64,000 bases of DNA, from positions 86,620,748-86,684,747 of the forward strand of contig NC_133935.1 in NCBI RefSeq assembly GCF_031877795.1, read 5' to 3'. The notes below the pieces were generated by a model. It did not search any database. It worked only from the letters and a program-made list of their open reading frames with translations, and was not told the origin of the DNA. The position numbers and the translations under genes were made by a program. Shown piece after piece: positions 14,801 through 27,763 of the stretch (the stretch's first letter is position 1; the number at the start of each line of letters is the position of its first letter). This DNA is from Strix aluco. Lineage: Eukaryota > Chordata > Aves > Strigiformes > Strigidae.

Positions 14801-15304
14801 TCCAATACTATTCAAAACAAGAGAGGAATCACCAGCTGAAGTAATAGAGTATGACTGGGGTCAGCTTTTGAGAGAAGCAAAGCGTGATGTCTACCAGGTG
14901 CTACTTCCCTGGATGACCATCTTTCTGAGAAGCTGTTGGTGCGAGTGTGCTGACTGTGCTTCGTTAACCCTGCGATGGAGTAAAATGGAGACCTGCCCTC
15001 TCCTTCCAACCCTCCACTCGTATATCTTCTTCTGAGGACCCTAAACTTTTCACATGTTTTCTCACCCAAGGCACCTGCAGGAGTGCCTTAGTCCTTTAGA
15101 AGAAACACGTCTTCACACCAACACAACTGCCCTATGTCCATCCAGACACAGTTCAGGTGCAGAGCTTGTATCTAGAGATAATAGGAAGTTTTCACACTCC
15201 ATGGTTGGTCTACTTGAGTATCTCCATGTTTAATCCATCTATTCATACTTATCCCTTGTATTATTACCTCCACTTTCCAAACAGACAGCAGCAAAACAGA
15301 AGAA
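11833..15304. other. Intergenic DNA, no gene seen
   Basis: About 3.5 kb of unique-looking sequence with one (AC)7 microsatellite. The longest open frames (for example 13306-13677 minus, 123 codons) have no recognisable similarity and lie over shadow frames. Confidence 0.55.
14745..14758. repeat. (AC)7 microsatellite
   Basis: Seven uninterrupted AC units. Confidence 0.9.
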
Positions 15305-15352
15305 ATCACAGAATCACAGAATGGTTGAGGTTGGAAGGGACCTCTGGATACC
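15305..15352 (-). mobile_element. CR1 LINE 3'-tail fragment, minus strand
   Basis: ATCACAGAATCACAGAATGG followed by TTGAGGTTGGAAGGGACCTC is the inverted 3' end of a different CR1 subfamily (GAGGTTGGAAGGGACCTCTGG type). Only about 48 bp remain. Confidence 0.85.
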
Positions 15353-16260
15353 CCAGTATCTGAAGTAATGAAGTATTATTGGAAGTCTTTGGCTGAGTAG
15401 ATGATTACATCCCTGTGTCCTTAGTCACACTAATGTGAAAGCCTCCAAAGGGTTACATAACAATTTTATAACAAGTGGCTTTTTAATGATGAATTATGAG
15501 AACAAAATGGAGGTTGTTCCTATCATCCTGTCCCATAGATCCCCAAGAAATCTCCCTACTTTCTTATGCCCCAAAACTTCTGCTCTTCATTCTTTTTCTT
15601 CCCACAATACCCTTATTTAGTGTGCTTCCCAACATGCAGCTTCCCATATGCCCCCTTGCTGTCTTACTTATCTATTCAAGTGGTGGGAGATGTGGAGCAT
15701 AAAGGTGGGAAAAATGTGAGCTGGGATGTGAGAGAAGGGTGTGTGAGAAAGGGAGACTTGTAGTACTATTTGAAAGGGCTTTTTCTTGGAGCTGGAAAGG
15801 AGAAGGATGGTGGAGCCAAGCTCCCTCCTGGCGAGATTCACGCTCCATCAGAGCACCGAGAGTTGTTCAGCTGATAACAGAGGGGAAAACAGGCCAGAGC
15901 AATGAGATAAAATGGCTGATACTGCTGTCATGCTGATGTCCTCAAACATGTCTCTCAAATAATCAGTGTTCACAGCATGCCTCAGGGCTGAAGAAGTAAC
16001 TTTGGGTGTGCAGCACTTGAGGAGACTATGACACCCTCATAGCACAAATGATAATAAATTTAAAAAAGGCTGTGTGGGGTCCTTGAGCCTTGGTCCTTCT
16101 TAAACAGGACAGATGAGGCTGGCATCTTTCTGGAAAAGCTTTTTGACATTCTGATGCATCCTTTTTAATTCATCAATAAAACTCTATTTATCTGATCATC
16201 TGAATTTCCCTGAAATTCTGATTTCCCCAGAGCATCTTGCTAAGAGTGCAAAACTAAAAG

Positions 16261-16277
16261 AAAAAAAAAAAAAAAAA
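16261..16277. repeat. Poly(A) run
   Basis: Seventeen A in a row plus flanking A-rich bases; no retrocopy body is apparent. Confidence 0.85.
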
Positions 16278-18724
16278 GGAGAAAGCACTAGTTCTTTTCT
16301 CTTTAATGAGTTCATTTGCTAGCGTTCAACTCACAGATTTGCTATTAATGTTAAATTAGCTGGTTAAATTAGCTAATTATGTAAAATGTGTACAATACTC
16401 TCCATTTGGGACAATTGGCAAAGAACGGCTACTCAGCTAAACTGGTGAAGAAACTACTTTTTAGACCAAATGAATTAGAAACAGTGGAAACATTCAACTC
16501 AGTTGGAGAGTGGCCTCTGTCCAATATCCTGACGAATGAAAAGGCCCTGTGTTTTTGAGGGAGCTGGATTAATATGCTATATGTTTTTACATTTTTAACA
16601 TGCATAGCTACAGTTTGTGTATATGTTTGCACTTATTTATTCATTTAAGACACTGTTAGTCCGGTGTCATGGCCCATTCAGGAATTCTGGAATCTCTTCC
16701 TGGCTCTGCCACCACTCTGTGGCCCAAACTCAGGAAAATCACTGTGGTTATTTGTGCTTCTGCTGCCCCAGGAGTATTTTCCATTTAAATTATCAGCTGT
16801 TCAGGGCTGGGCATGCATCTCTGTTTAGGGGACATCAGCACAACGTGGTATGATGATACAAAGGTGCTGAAATGGGACCTTGTGAAACTCGAAACCAGTT
16901 CAAGGAGAGCTGCATCCGTTCAGCAGGGACAACTGCTGACCCTAATTAGCTCTGCAGAGCAAAGCTGTTCAAAGCTTGGCTGTGCTTACCTGCCTGCACG
17001 ATGTTATTTAGATTGCTGTATCCCAGCAGCGTGGATATCTGTATCCTACCCAAATGCACTGCTATTATACAAACAATAGTATATTCTGGACACCCACATA
17101 TTTCACTAATGTTTTGCAGATCTTGAGTGGTTCACTTAAAGCTCACATCTTCAAAAATGTGGACTGACATGAATATGATGTATATGGGGGAAATTGGTCT
17201 CCTAAAGCTAGAACATTTCCCTCTGAAGTGAGCAAAAAGTATTGACAGAGTAGCAGAAAGGGGCTTTTAGCTTAGGCAAGTGTAGCCAAATGCAAGTTGA
17301 TGGAATTCTTAGAGTTAACACGCTGATGAAAATGACTCACTGTATCCCTCCGTGTCTTTTGCATTCAGGCATAATACAGAACTTTCTTTGACTGGCATTT
17401 GTTGACATTTTAGCATAAATTTACACTTTTTCAAGTCTGCGAAAGCCAGCAAATCTCATTAAAAAACGATATTGATACACCGTTGTGCCACCTTGCTCAC
17501 GATGCAAATTCAGTTTCTCCTTGTTGCCGTACCCTGTTGAGCAAACATATGTCATGGCCTTTGAATATGAAACTGGCAGATGTCTAATTGACCTGAATAA
17601 ATTTCCAGCATATACCAGAATGCGTCAATAGAAGGTCTTAGAATCCCCCACCAAATTTTAATCAAAACTAATGAGATTAACAAGTGAATGCAGAGATGAG
17701 TTACATGATGTAGAAAATGCTGGGAAGCTCTGCATCTAGAACCACGGGCGATTAATTCAAACACAATTTTCTCTTCCTGGAGCTCTAGAGAAACTTTGCT
17801 GGCTGTGTGGTAGGGAAGAGGTTGAAGAGGAGCCATTTAAGAAGTAGTCCAGGTGACCCCCATCCCAGCAAAGAGCATGGAAGATTTCTCTCTCTGGAGG
17901 GAATTGTCCTAGTTAGGAAGAAGGTACTGGGGATAGACCTGTCACAAAATGAAGTTTCATCAAAGATCTGAGCCAGAAAGCCACTAAACCCTGCAGGACA
18001 GAAGTCCTTTGCTAGTAATGAGCTGTCTGCACTTGGAGGAGAGCCAGAACCAGACATAACCCAAATGATGTTGTCAGACTTGAGTTTCCTCTTGCAGCTA
18101 CCTCCCAGCATGATGGAATGTGTCCTCCCAGCCCAGAACATTTGAATGCAGATGTAGCTGGAATATATATATTATAAAATTTGTAAAAGAAGCAGGGCGC
18201 TGTTGAGTCTTAGTATCAGATGTGGTAGAAAAACTTTTAACGCTGTTGTGCAAGAGAGGAATTGGATTCTGTGTATGAGTAGAGAAGATGGGTGAAGGCA
18301 ATATTTTCAGTTGCATCCTCAGGAATCAGACAAAGAAGCACTGTCCAGTGCATTTATTTTTTATACTCAGGTGCTGGCACTGACAGCCCTCATCACAGTC
18401 CTGGGAGACTGGTGTGATGCACACCCCTCAGCTCTTGGCAATTTGTGTCAGGCAGGAAAACTTTGTGGGTGTCACAATCCACTCAGTGTAAGGGTTCATC
18501 AAAGCTGGGTGGCGTGATTGTCGTTAATGCAATCATCAGCTCTTCTATAAAATGTTTGTAGCGACAGCATAGTACAGGAATATAAGAAATTATGAGCTCG
18601 AGTGTGTGGGCCTGGGGCATCACACCATCTTTTCACCACCTCCCCCTGCTTACACCCATCAGCTGTAGATAACTCAGCCAAGACCAATGCTGCTTCTTGT
18701 TACAGCAACACCTAGTTGTGCCAG

Positions 18725-18812
18725 CACCATTGTGCAAAGCACTGTACAGACTCAGAACACGTTTGCTACTTCCCTTGAAGAGTTTACGGTCTCTGTCAGT
18801 AACTCAAGGGAT
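18725..18812. repeat. Ancient amniote interspersed-repeat relic
   Basis: GCAAAGCACTGTACAGACTC followed by CTTGAAGAGTTTACGGTCTC resembles the recurrent amniote pattern 'cactgtacaaacac...ctgaagagcttacagtct' found in old dispersed repeats. Family not assigned. Confidence 0.35.
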
Positions 18813-21385
18813 AAGTCTGGACTTTTTGAAGGTACTATTAAGGGCAATGCTTCTTTTGTTGTCACACCCCATCCCTGACACCTTGGGTCTGACTCTTGCT
18901 ATAGCTGATGCAGTCCATAAGGAAATAGTACATGAGCTCAGCACGTTCAGCATAGCTTTCATGCACAGATCTCACAAAAGTACAAGTTTCCACTCGGTAT
19001 TTTTAGCTGCCAACAGTGGTTTTTCTTTCTGAAATCAAGCTGGAAGACCAAAAGGACCAGTTATGGTTTTTATTACTTTCAGTGCAGGCAACAGTTCTGG
19101 AGCAGGGCCTGCTCATACTAAACCTTAAGCACCATGTTAATACACAACAAATGTGCCAAATTGGTCATAACTAAGAAATTCTTGCACCTCTGAAGTATTT
19201 ATTGTTTGGGTAGGTACTCTGAAAATTTACGATTTGAATTTGAGGTTTATATCGTGTTTAAAAACATCCTGCTTTTGGACCTTCACCTTCCAACAAACTC
19301 ATCCAAGCCATCATATTTTACTAGATAATGTGATTTTAGAGGGGGTAAAGTGTTGCACAGAGAGAGCACAAGAGACAGGAGCAAACATTCATTTTGCTTC
19401 AGTGTACATTCTTGTCACCATGATGGCCCTCAAGCATGTCCATCTGTCTGTTTGACCTGACCTCATCAGTGGGGTCATGAGTTCTGCCCCACAAAAAGTT
19501 ACAGACTGGCTTGTGGTGAGGGACGCCAGATTGCTTTTTGTGCTCTTTCAACAGTGACATGGAGGCAGAACTCATCAATCCAAGTCAGTTATGGATTGGT
19601 GCAGGCAGTAGAGGTTCACAGCAAGAGAGAAGTCCCAAAGAAGTAAGGAGATAATTCAGACAGAAGTAAGTAAGGGTAGAGAAACAAATGCATGGGGCAA
19701 TGTAGGTTCTTGCCTCAGAGCCCGTAAGGCATCAGTACCCAGGTAAGGAAGAGGACCCAGGAGTCCTGCACTTGAAACAAAGTCGGATGGATCCTGAAGA
19801 TATCCCAGGAAGCAAGGGGATGCCTGGACCAGCATCTCAGCTGAACTCAGGGTGTACTCTTCATAAAGGGGGAGCTTTTGCCAAATTTCATCAGGTTTAA
19901 GTGAAGACAAATTTGCCATATCATCAGAGTTTTTCTTTCTGTTGCACGATCTTGTGATTTAAGCAAGCAAATGCACAGCAACATGAAATGCCCTTTGAGC
20001 CTGCTGAGAAAATTTGCATCAACTTTTGACCGCAAAGCCTAGGAGCTGCCATGTGAGTTGAATGTGCCTTTGGGAAATTTAATCAGATCCTTTTTATCAT
20101 GGCTTCCAAAGCAGAAAGAAAAATTGGGTGACTGACAGAAATCTGCCAAGTTTGAACATGGAAGCCAGGAGCTGGGAAAAGGTAAAGCATATAAATGTGT
20201 GTGTTTTCTGTTTCCTGCATTATTGCTGCATTAGATGTGCCAATCCAACACAGTAACTCAGAATGCAGAGAGACAGTGTATTCAGATTTAGCAAAGCCCA
20301 TTACATTTACAAAGTCTCAGGAGAGATGTCCCAGCAAGACAGTGATGTAATAACTACAAGAAAATGTATTTTCAAAAAGATAGGCCCTTAGCTAAACTGT
20401 ATGCACCAGGGGATCTCTCTGCAGAAAGCTTCAGTTATTACTTTCTTAAAATCCTTATTACATTTCCAGGTCTATAAAAACTGAGTAATTACTGTCTTCA
20501 ATTACCTCTTGGCGCCAACTCGATTAATGTCCTTTACACCAATTGCTTTTTGAACTGTTGGAGAGAAAAGATGATCTGGGTCAACTCTATAAATGGCCTT
20601 TTCAATGTCTTGTTAGCTGAAAAGTAGGGACTTGTGTTTTCAGGGAAGGGTCATCACTTGATTGCTCTGAGGTGGTATAATGGGTGGACTGGCAGGAGCC
20701 AGATTTTCAATATCGGGGTCCAAAATTCGGGTGATGCCTGCGGATCAGCCATTCGAGGTGGTTGGTTCTGCCTCTTTCCCTGCAAATGCCCTTGCTCTAA
20801 ACCCCGGGGATCTAGGCTGGAGAGATGGCACTAAGTGGGAGGATCAATGGTTGTCTATATGGCTTTAATAATTAAAGCTATTGAGCCATTATGTCTTGGA
20901 TCAACAAACAGGGCTAACAGGTCACTCTTCCTGGCCTTGTAAATTGATTATTTTTCTACAGACAATATTAGGGTCAGGGGGCTTGACTGACCTGCTCTCC
21001 CCAGTCTTGGTATAAACAACCACTGATTGGGAGCATCTGGCCATGATTTGGCTCAGGCCATTCATTATTCTCAGCAGGAAAATACTCTTCTCCTCTAGCA
21101 GAAATGAGCGGTGTGTTGGTACTGAGCTTTATTCTCCCTTGAGCAGGATCCTGTGCCGTGGAGCAGGACAGCATACAGGATTTGCTGCCATTGAGCGGAG
21201 TTGTCCACTACCTCAGGATCTGGTATCTCATTATAATCTTGAATTCTGTCTTCTGGCCCAGGTAATTTTGTGACTTGTGTGCTGTGAATAGCTGGGCAAA
21301 CGCTCTAGGAAACTTCATCAGCCACTCGTCTCCTGCTTCAGCATCCAATGCTGATACTGAGGCATGCACAGGAATTTCTTCAGGG

Positions 21386-21981
21386 AATCACAGAATCACA
21401 GAATCATCTCAGTTGGAAAAGCCCTTGAAGATCCTCCAGTCCAACCATTAACCTCACCCTGACCGTTCTCAACTCCACCAGATCCCTCAGCGCTGGGCCA
21501 ACCTGACTCTTCAACCCCTCCAGGGATGGGGACTCCCCCCCTGCCCTGGGCAGCCCATTCCAACGCCCAACAACCCCTTCTGCAAAGAAATCCTTCCTAA
21601 GAGCCAGTCTGACCCTGCCCTGGCACAGCTTGAGGCCATTCCCTCTTGTCCTGGCGCTGGTTCCTTGGCTGAAGAGACTCATCCCCCCTCTCTGCACCCT
21701 CCTTTCAGGGAGTTGGAGAGGGCCATGAGGTCTCCCCTCAGCCTCCTCTTCTCCACACTAAACCCCCCCAGTCCCCTCAGCCGCTCCCCATCACACCTGT
21801 GCTCCAGACCCTGCACCAGCTCCGTTGCCCTTCTCTGGACACGCTTGAGTCATTCAATGTCCTTTTTGGAGTGAGGGGCCCAAAACTGAACACAGTAATC
21901 AAGGTGCAGCCTCACCAGTGCCAAGCACAGGGGTAAGATCCCTTCCCTGTCCCTGCTGGCCACGCTATTGGTGATACAAAA
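21386..21981 (-). mobile_element. CR1 LINE copy, 5'-truncated, minus strand (copy B)
   Basis: Starts with the inverted tail AATCACAGAATCACAGAATC and runs about 600 bp, ending near TTGGTGATACAA. Very similar to copies at 1960, 27041 and 38481, with the same in-frame TGA (21850-21852) and the same missing base (about 21681-21690). Unlike them it keeps the older wording [20 protein letters not shown]. Confidence 0.93.
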
Positions 21982-23780
21982 TGATATGAAGGGGATGGAA
22001 GGAAGGTGGGAGAGGACCACAGCCACTTGACTGGCATTGGAGATGCTCCTCAATGACTCAACCTATCCTGTCAAATCTCACTCTGCAACTTGGCTTCCTG
22101 CCCCAGGCCTTTCCTGACCCTGTTGGCATTTGGCCAGTTGCTGGGAGGAAGGCTAAACCAAGCTCCTAAACCAGCAAAGGATTAGGTCTCATGGAGGACT
22201 GCTGGCTCCTTCCCTCAACACAGCAGGGAGTGATCCATGGATCACTTCCAGGAGCCAGGTTGAATCTTTCCCTCGCATCACAATCTTCCTTCTTCCTTGT
22301 AAAATCAGCCAAGTAATTATCTTACCTTCCTGATCCAGGCTTTCTGGGGGATCCATCTCTTCTCCAAAGGTTTCCAACTTCTGGCTGCTGGCTGCAGCTC
22401 CAGGGCCCCACATAGGCCAGTCTGTCCTCTGTAGTGCAGCCAATATGGATGCCTCCAGCTAAGGACCCCACTGTTTTCTGCCGGCTGATTTTTGGAGTCA
22501 CCTGGGTCGAGATCTTCAAAGAAACCAAGGTGCCAGGTTCTTGTTTTAACAATAGAGCAAATCAGCACTAGCAGTAATTGGAGGGATACTGTGTGCTAAA
22601 CACTCCAGCATTCCTGCTGTGTCTCAGGCAAGGTCTGCAAGTGGCACTGAGCATCACATTGTGGATGCTGTCCTACTCTCTGTCTCCCCAGATCGCTACT
22701 TAGAGCTCTCATAGGCATATCTACATGGTCTACAACCACTCTCTGATTGCAGCATAAAGGTTTCCTTTATAATAAAAGCCTTGGAGACATATCTGAAAAA
22801 CCTCTCTCCTCCTCCTGCCTCTTTCTATGTGGCCGGAGAAGGTTAGTCTAAAAATGTTTTGCAGTCACTGAGGATTAATGTTGTTTTTTAATGCCAGATC
22901 CAGGTATGAGTTGCCAAAGGTCTTCTTTGCGTAAAGGATTTTCAAGCAGAGACAATCTAAAAATCGTTCCTTGCAGCACAGTATAACAATCCCCAGCAGA
23001 ATATTATTCCATGCTTGGGTTTCATCGTATTATAATTTCACCTGTCTATATTTTGATAGTTGAGTCTTGGTGTTTAACTCAAAGCTCTCTTGTGCACTGG
23101 CAATGTTCTCGTTCCTTCGTCAGGCCTCCAGTGCCACTTTCCTAATCAAGGCTCTCTGCATCCCTTGTTCTCAGTCTGAATTTTCTCTTTTCCTTTGATA
23201 CTTGCATGAGTTTGGAACACTTGAATTTTACATGTCAGACCTTGATTTTTTTGTTAATTTGTTTTGCTCATTTTGACATGGGACCCTGGTGAAAGCTAAG
23301 CTACCAACTTTTTGCTCTCCCAGTTAACACAGGCAAGGTAAGATCTTCACTACCGGGGATGACAACCTGGCATATTTCACTGCAGAAAATAAAATGCAGA
23401 TTTTTTCAAACAATAAAAAATTTAAATATTAGGAAGTTATTGTAAAGAAAAAGCTCATGTGCATAGCAAGACATGATTGTGTCCTTTCCCTCTTGTTCCT
23501 TAATAATGCAGATGGCATTAGTCCCTTCCTGAACCCCAACATCTCAGTTGCTGCTGTGTGTGCAGCCCAGGTAGACACTTCTGAATTAGCTCACAGTGAG
23601 TTATCTCAGCTGCTGTCAGCAGCCCAGCCCAAAGTAGCTCAGTTTAAGTTACTGCCCTGAGCATTAAATCAGCTTCTTAGGTGGGTTTTGCAATTCGGAA
23701 GAACTTCAGCCTGGGACTGGGGAAAACATCTTTGAGCCCTTACAGACTTCAGTGTGGGGTTGGATGCTCCCCAGGAGGTG

Positions 23781-23855
23781 AGGGGTTTGAAGCAGCGTTC
23801 AAGGCAGGGCAGGGGTGAGTGCTCTAACCCCTGTGCTACCACAGGAGGCCACTTC
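23781..23855 (-). mobile_element. tRNA-derived SINE relic, minus strand
   Basis: On the minus strand TGTGGTAGCACAGGGGTTAG AGCACTCACC resembles a tRNA A-box SINE head followed by a decayed B-box region (GAACGCTGCTTCAAACCCC). Diverged; the family is uncertain. Confidence 0.35.
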
Positions 23856-25759
23856 TGCCTTTGACAGGGGTTCAGACAGTGAGCAGACAACACTTATGTT
23901 CATCTAGATGTGCATTAGATGGGTAAAGCCTAACTTAACATCAGATTTCTTGAAGGGAGAGACAGAAAATTGCTTCATTCTGAATGAGAACAAGGGCAGT
24001 GAGGAGCTCTGCTGGGGTAAAGATGCTTCTGAGTTGCAAAATGAAAACTTTACATATCAAGGTATAGTCACTAGTGAAAATGTAGGCACTTACAGAGCCT
24101 GAAGAGAATTTTGCTGCATCCCCAAGGTCCATCCTTGTGCCTGAAGTCACACAGGGAGACTGTACAGAGGAGAGAGCTGGACCCATTTTATCAGAGGTTT
24201 TGGGTGTGTGCCAGCCTCCCTGCCCCACTTGCCATGCTGCTAGCCCGGCGATCCTCAGTGGCTCCAGCCTGTTTTCTGTATTCACTGCACCTTCTCAGCT
24301 CAGGGAGGGCTGAGCATCTGGGAGCAGTGTGGAAACAGGGAGAGTGAAGCCAAAGAAAAAAACCTCTGGATTTTGTTTTCATTCTGCAGCATGTTGATTT
24401 ATATTTCAAGCTGTGGTGGGTATAAAATGCTCATAGATATTCTAGCCCCTTCTTACCTCCATGGCAGCAGGGGAGTGTTGTCTTTGTAAGGACTGAAAGC
24501 AGAAATACACTGAGAAATATATTTACCCCCATGGCTTTTCCTGCCATCACATCCCGGCAACTTCTGGATCCACTGAACTAAAACCACTTCAGACAAATGG
24601 TTTCTTACTGAAAAGGCAGGAGCAGTTTTCCAAAGGTTCCAAAATTTACTGAGCTTGTAATGACTGCAGCCAGTCGCTGAGGCTGTGATTGAGCGCTCAA
24701 GATGTTCATAACCCAAGGCTACGCACTTATTGCTTTTTCCCTTGGAAAAATGAAAGTGAGTGTGTGTTATATCTTCTCTGGTTCATTTTTACCTCGGTGA
24801 GAAAAGCACGCAACAAAGGCTGGTCATTGTTCTGTGCTTTTTGACTATTTTCTTATCATCTGCCCAAATCTGCTGGCTAGTATAACCCCTTGTGGGCCCA
24901 CGTGCATGGTTGTGGTGGGGCCAGTCTGCTCCCTGGAAGTGTCCTACAGTGACCCATGGGGCCATCTTGCTACTAATAAAGAGAATTTCAGAGGAACACA
25001 AATCCAGCATGAAATTTGTTGAATATTTGTGAATTTTGTGGATAAAGCTCAGAGAGATTCATAGCTAGATTTGTCAAGTCACATGCATTGGTTATGAGAT
25101 GTGAAGAGTTTGCCTCTTGCATCCTGTTCTTCCGAAGCCAGGTCTATATTTCCCGCAGTTGTAGCACAAGCCCCCATTTTCTGTGAATATCTAGGACACC
25201 AGAAAAGGTTGTTGCATGCCGGGGAAGTGGCATACATAATATGAAGGCCCTGTAATGGATTAACCATTCATTTAGCCTGTAATATTCTTCACATCACAGC
25301 CTCAGATTACACCGTTGCATGAAGGACTCGCAGGCACAGGGACAGAAAAAGGTGGAGAGGTCTGGAGATATTCTGGCATAGTAAAATCAAAGGGCTGAAG
25401 ACTTGGGCAGGACAAATTAAAACAGGACACACGGGACATAATTTTAGTAGAAAGGACAAACTTCTGTTGGAACAGGTTATGATGGGACGGGGTGAGTAGC
25501 GTGCTCAGTTGCCCTCTAGGCTTAAACCATGACAGGAGCCCATCAGCAGGTCTTTCTGAGTGGTGGGTTTCTGCAGAACTCACTGCATGAAGTCCCCTAG
25601 TCTAAGTTATATAAGAAGTTAGACAAAGTCATCACAGTGTTCACCTCTCACCTCAAGAGCAATGAAACCAGTGTAAATTCCACAACTTACATTTCAACCT
25701 TCACTGAGGTGCGTTTTATTATCCTGCTTAATTATGCTACATAAATCTCCACTACGCTA

Positions 25760-25822
25760 AGGTGAAAATGTGGCCTTTGCCCTGATGAGTTTGTAATTTA
25801 AATAGATGAGACATATGAATTT
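25760..25822. repeat. Ancient amniote interspersed-repeat relic
   Basis: TTTGCCCTGATGAGTTTGTA ATTTAAATAGATGAGACATA resembles the same dispersed pattern as the relic at 18725 (ctgaagagcttacaatctaaatagacaagaca). Confidence 0.35.
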
Positions 25823-27040
25823 AAGAAGGAGAAGGATATAACAGAGAAACCAGCAGCACAATGATTTCTAAATTTAAGTTGTGTCAGTATAATTTGAAAA
25901 AAATCAGTGGTGTTTAGTGGAAGGGATGAGTGAAATGTAAAGATGAAGGAAGAGAGGACACAATGGAAAGGCAGGAGATGAACTGGAAAGAATGGGGAAC
26001 AGAGGGCAGTAGTGAAGGGGTGGTGAAAGATACCAAAAGAAACAGCTGAATGGTCTTCAGCACCTGAATGGTCATCTTTAACACTTGTTGGGGCAGATAT
26101 CTATTAGTATATGACAGATCCCTATTAGTTGTGCTGATCTGATTTTTCACCAGATCCCTGGAGCTGGGTACGCCTTGAAATGTTTTTCTTCGCCAAACTC
26201 ACAAAGATCATAGGAAAAAAATGGTAGTGCATTGTAGGGCTTGCCTTTCCTGAAGGGGAATTGTTAAAAACCAGCACCAGTCACACCAGTGCCATCTTTA
26301 AAGTAGAGATGATAAGACCTCTTAGTTAATTTTATTGCATTACATTTCATTTTATAGATGTACAGTAGATTGCACTTCATTTTCTCGCTGAGCATTTAAT
26401 ATTACTTTATCAGACTTTAAATGGGAATCACAAAACCTCTGTTGCATCGTTTGGAAATTACTCAGTTACACCACCATCTCTAGGAACTTTTTGGGTGCAC
26501 TGACAGCTTCAATTCCTGCAGTGTCATAAAGCAAATCTCCGAGAGACCCATCCTTCTTGTGTTTCAAAGGTCACCTACACCCCACTTTGTAAGGTTATTA
26601 CGATGAACTGGCTCTACGCCACTGACATCTCTTAATCCACTGTCAGGTCTTTTGGTGACTGCAAGATCATTGATGAAATGCAGTGATCTTCCATCCTAAC
26701 GTGTCTGTCTCAAACCCTGCACCCTGCGATGGAGTTGTGGGGTTCATCTGCAAGTATCTGTCTTGCTGATTTTGTCCTTCTTGCTGACAATAACAGAAAA
26801 AATTAAAGACATCTATCTTCAGCCTTATTCAGTGCCCACATAACACTGCTGTACAATAAAGTTGATTTAAATCTGTTCCTGTAGATTTGGTGCTTCAGTT
26901 AGCTCTTTATCACAGTGCTTTCAGAGCTGCAGCACCTGTAGCTCTCTGAGCATCCTCATTCTTTGACTACGCGCAAACACTTCATGACACCAAATATTTG
27001 GGAATTACCATCACTGCCATCTCACAGATCAGTTACTATT

Positions 27041-27763
27041 GCTACAGGCTTGGGGAGGAGTGGCTGGAGAGCTGCCAGTCAGAGAGGGACCTGGCGGGGG
27101 GGTGATTGCCAGCCGGCTGAACAGGAGCCAGCAGTGTGCCCAGGTGGCCAAGAAGGCCAATGGCATCCTGGCTTGTATCAGCAATAGCGTGGCCAGCAGA
27201 GACAGGGAAGGGATCTTACCCCTGTACTCGGCACTGGTGAGGCCGCCCCTCGATGAGTGGGTTCAGTTTTGGGCCCCTCACTCCAAAAAGGCCATTGAAT
27301 GACTCGAGCGTGTCCAGAGAAGGGCAACGGAGCTGGTGCAGGGTCTGGAGCACAGGTGTGATGGGGAGCGGCTGAGGGAACTGGGAGGGTTTAGTGTGGA
27401 GAAGAGGAGGCTGAGGGGAGACCTCCTGGCCCTCTGCAACTGCCTGAAAGGAGGGTGCAGAGAGGGGGGATGAGTCTCTTGAGCCAAGGAACCAGTGCCA
27501 GGACAAGAGGGAATGGCCTCAAGCTGCGCCAGGGCAGGGTCAGACTGGCTCTTAGGAAGGATTTCTTTGCAGAAGGGGTTGTTGGGCGTTGGAATGGGCT
27601 GCCCAGGGCAGGGGGGGAGTCCCCATCCCTGGAGGGGTTGAAGAGTCGGGTTGACCCAGCGCTGAGGGATCTGGTGTAGCTGAGAATGGTCAGTGTGAGG
27701 CTAATGGTTGGACTGGAGGATCTTCAAGGTCTTTTCCAACTGAGATGATTCTGTTATTCTGTG
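27041..27763 (+). mobile_element. CR1 LINE copy, 5'-truncated, plus strand (copy C)
   Basis: About 720 bp. It starts at GCTACAGGCTTGGGGAGGAG and ends at ATGATTCTGTTATTCTGTGA. The frame is open to [21 protein letters not shown] and is then stopped by TGA at 27300-27302. The same frame resumes [17 protein letters not shown]; after a missing base near 27461-27470 the frame shifts to [20 protein letters not shown]. This is the C-terminal part of CR1 ORF2 plus the short 3' UTR. Confidence 0.94.

Larger units (their letters stand above)
15353..21385. other. Intergenic DNA with possible conserved non-coding blocks
   Basis: About 6 kb. Contains a poly(A) run (16261) and an old repeat relic (18725). 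Blocks at about 16300-16420 and 20440-20570 are dense in TAATTA/ATTAGC-like motifs and look enhancer-like by eye. No gene is supported. Confidence 0.5.
21982..27040. other. Intergenic DNA between two inverted CR1 copies
   Basis: About 5 kb lying between copy B (minus) and copy C (plus). Contains decayed SINE-like and amniote-repeat relics (23781, 25760, and a weak one near 24120-24195 with GAAGTCACACAGGGAGACTG). No gene is supported. Confidence 0.55.
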
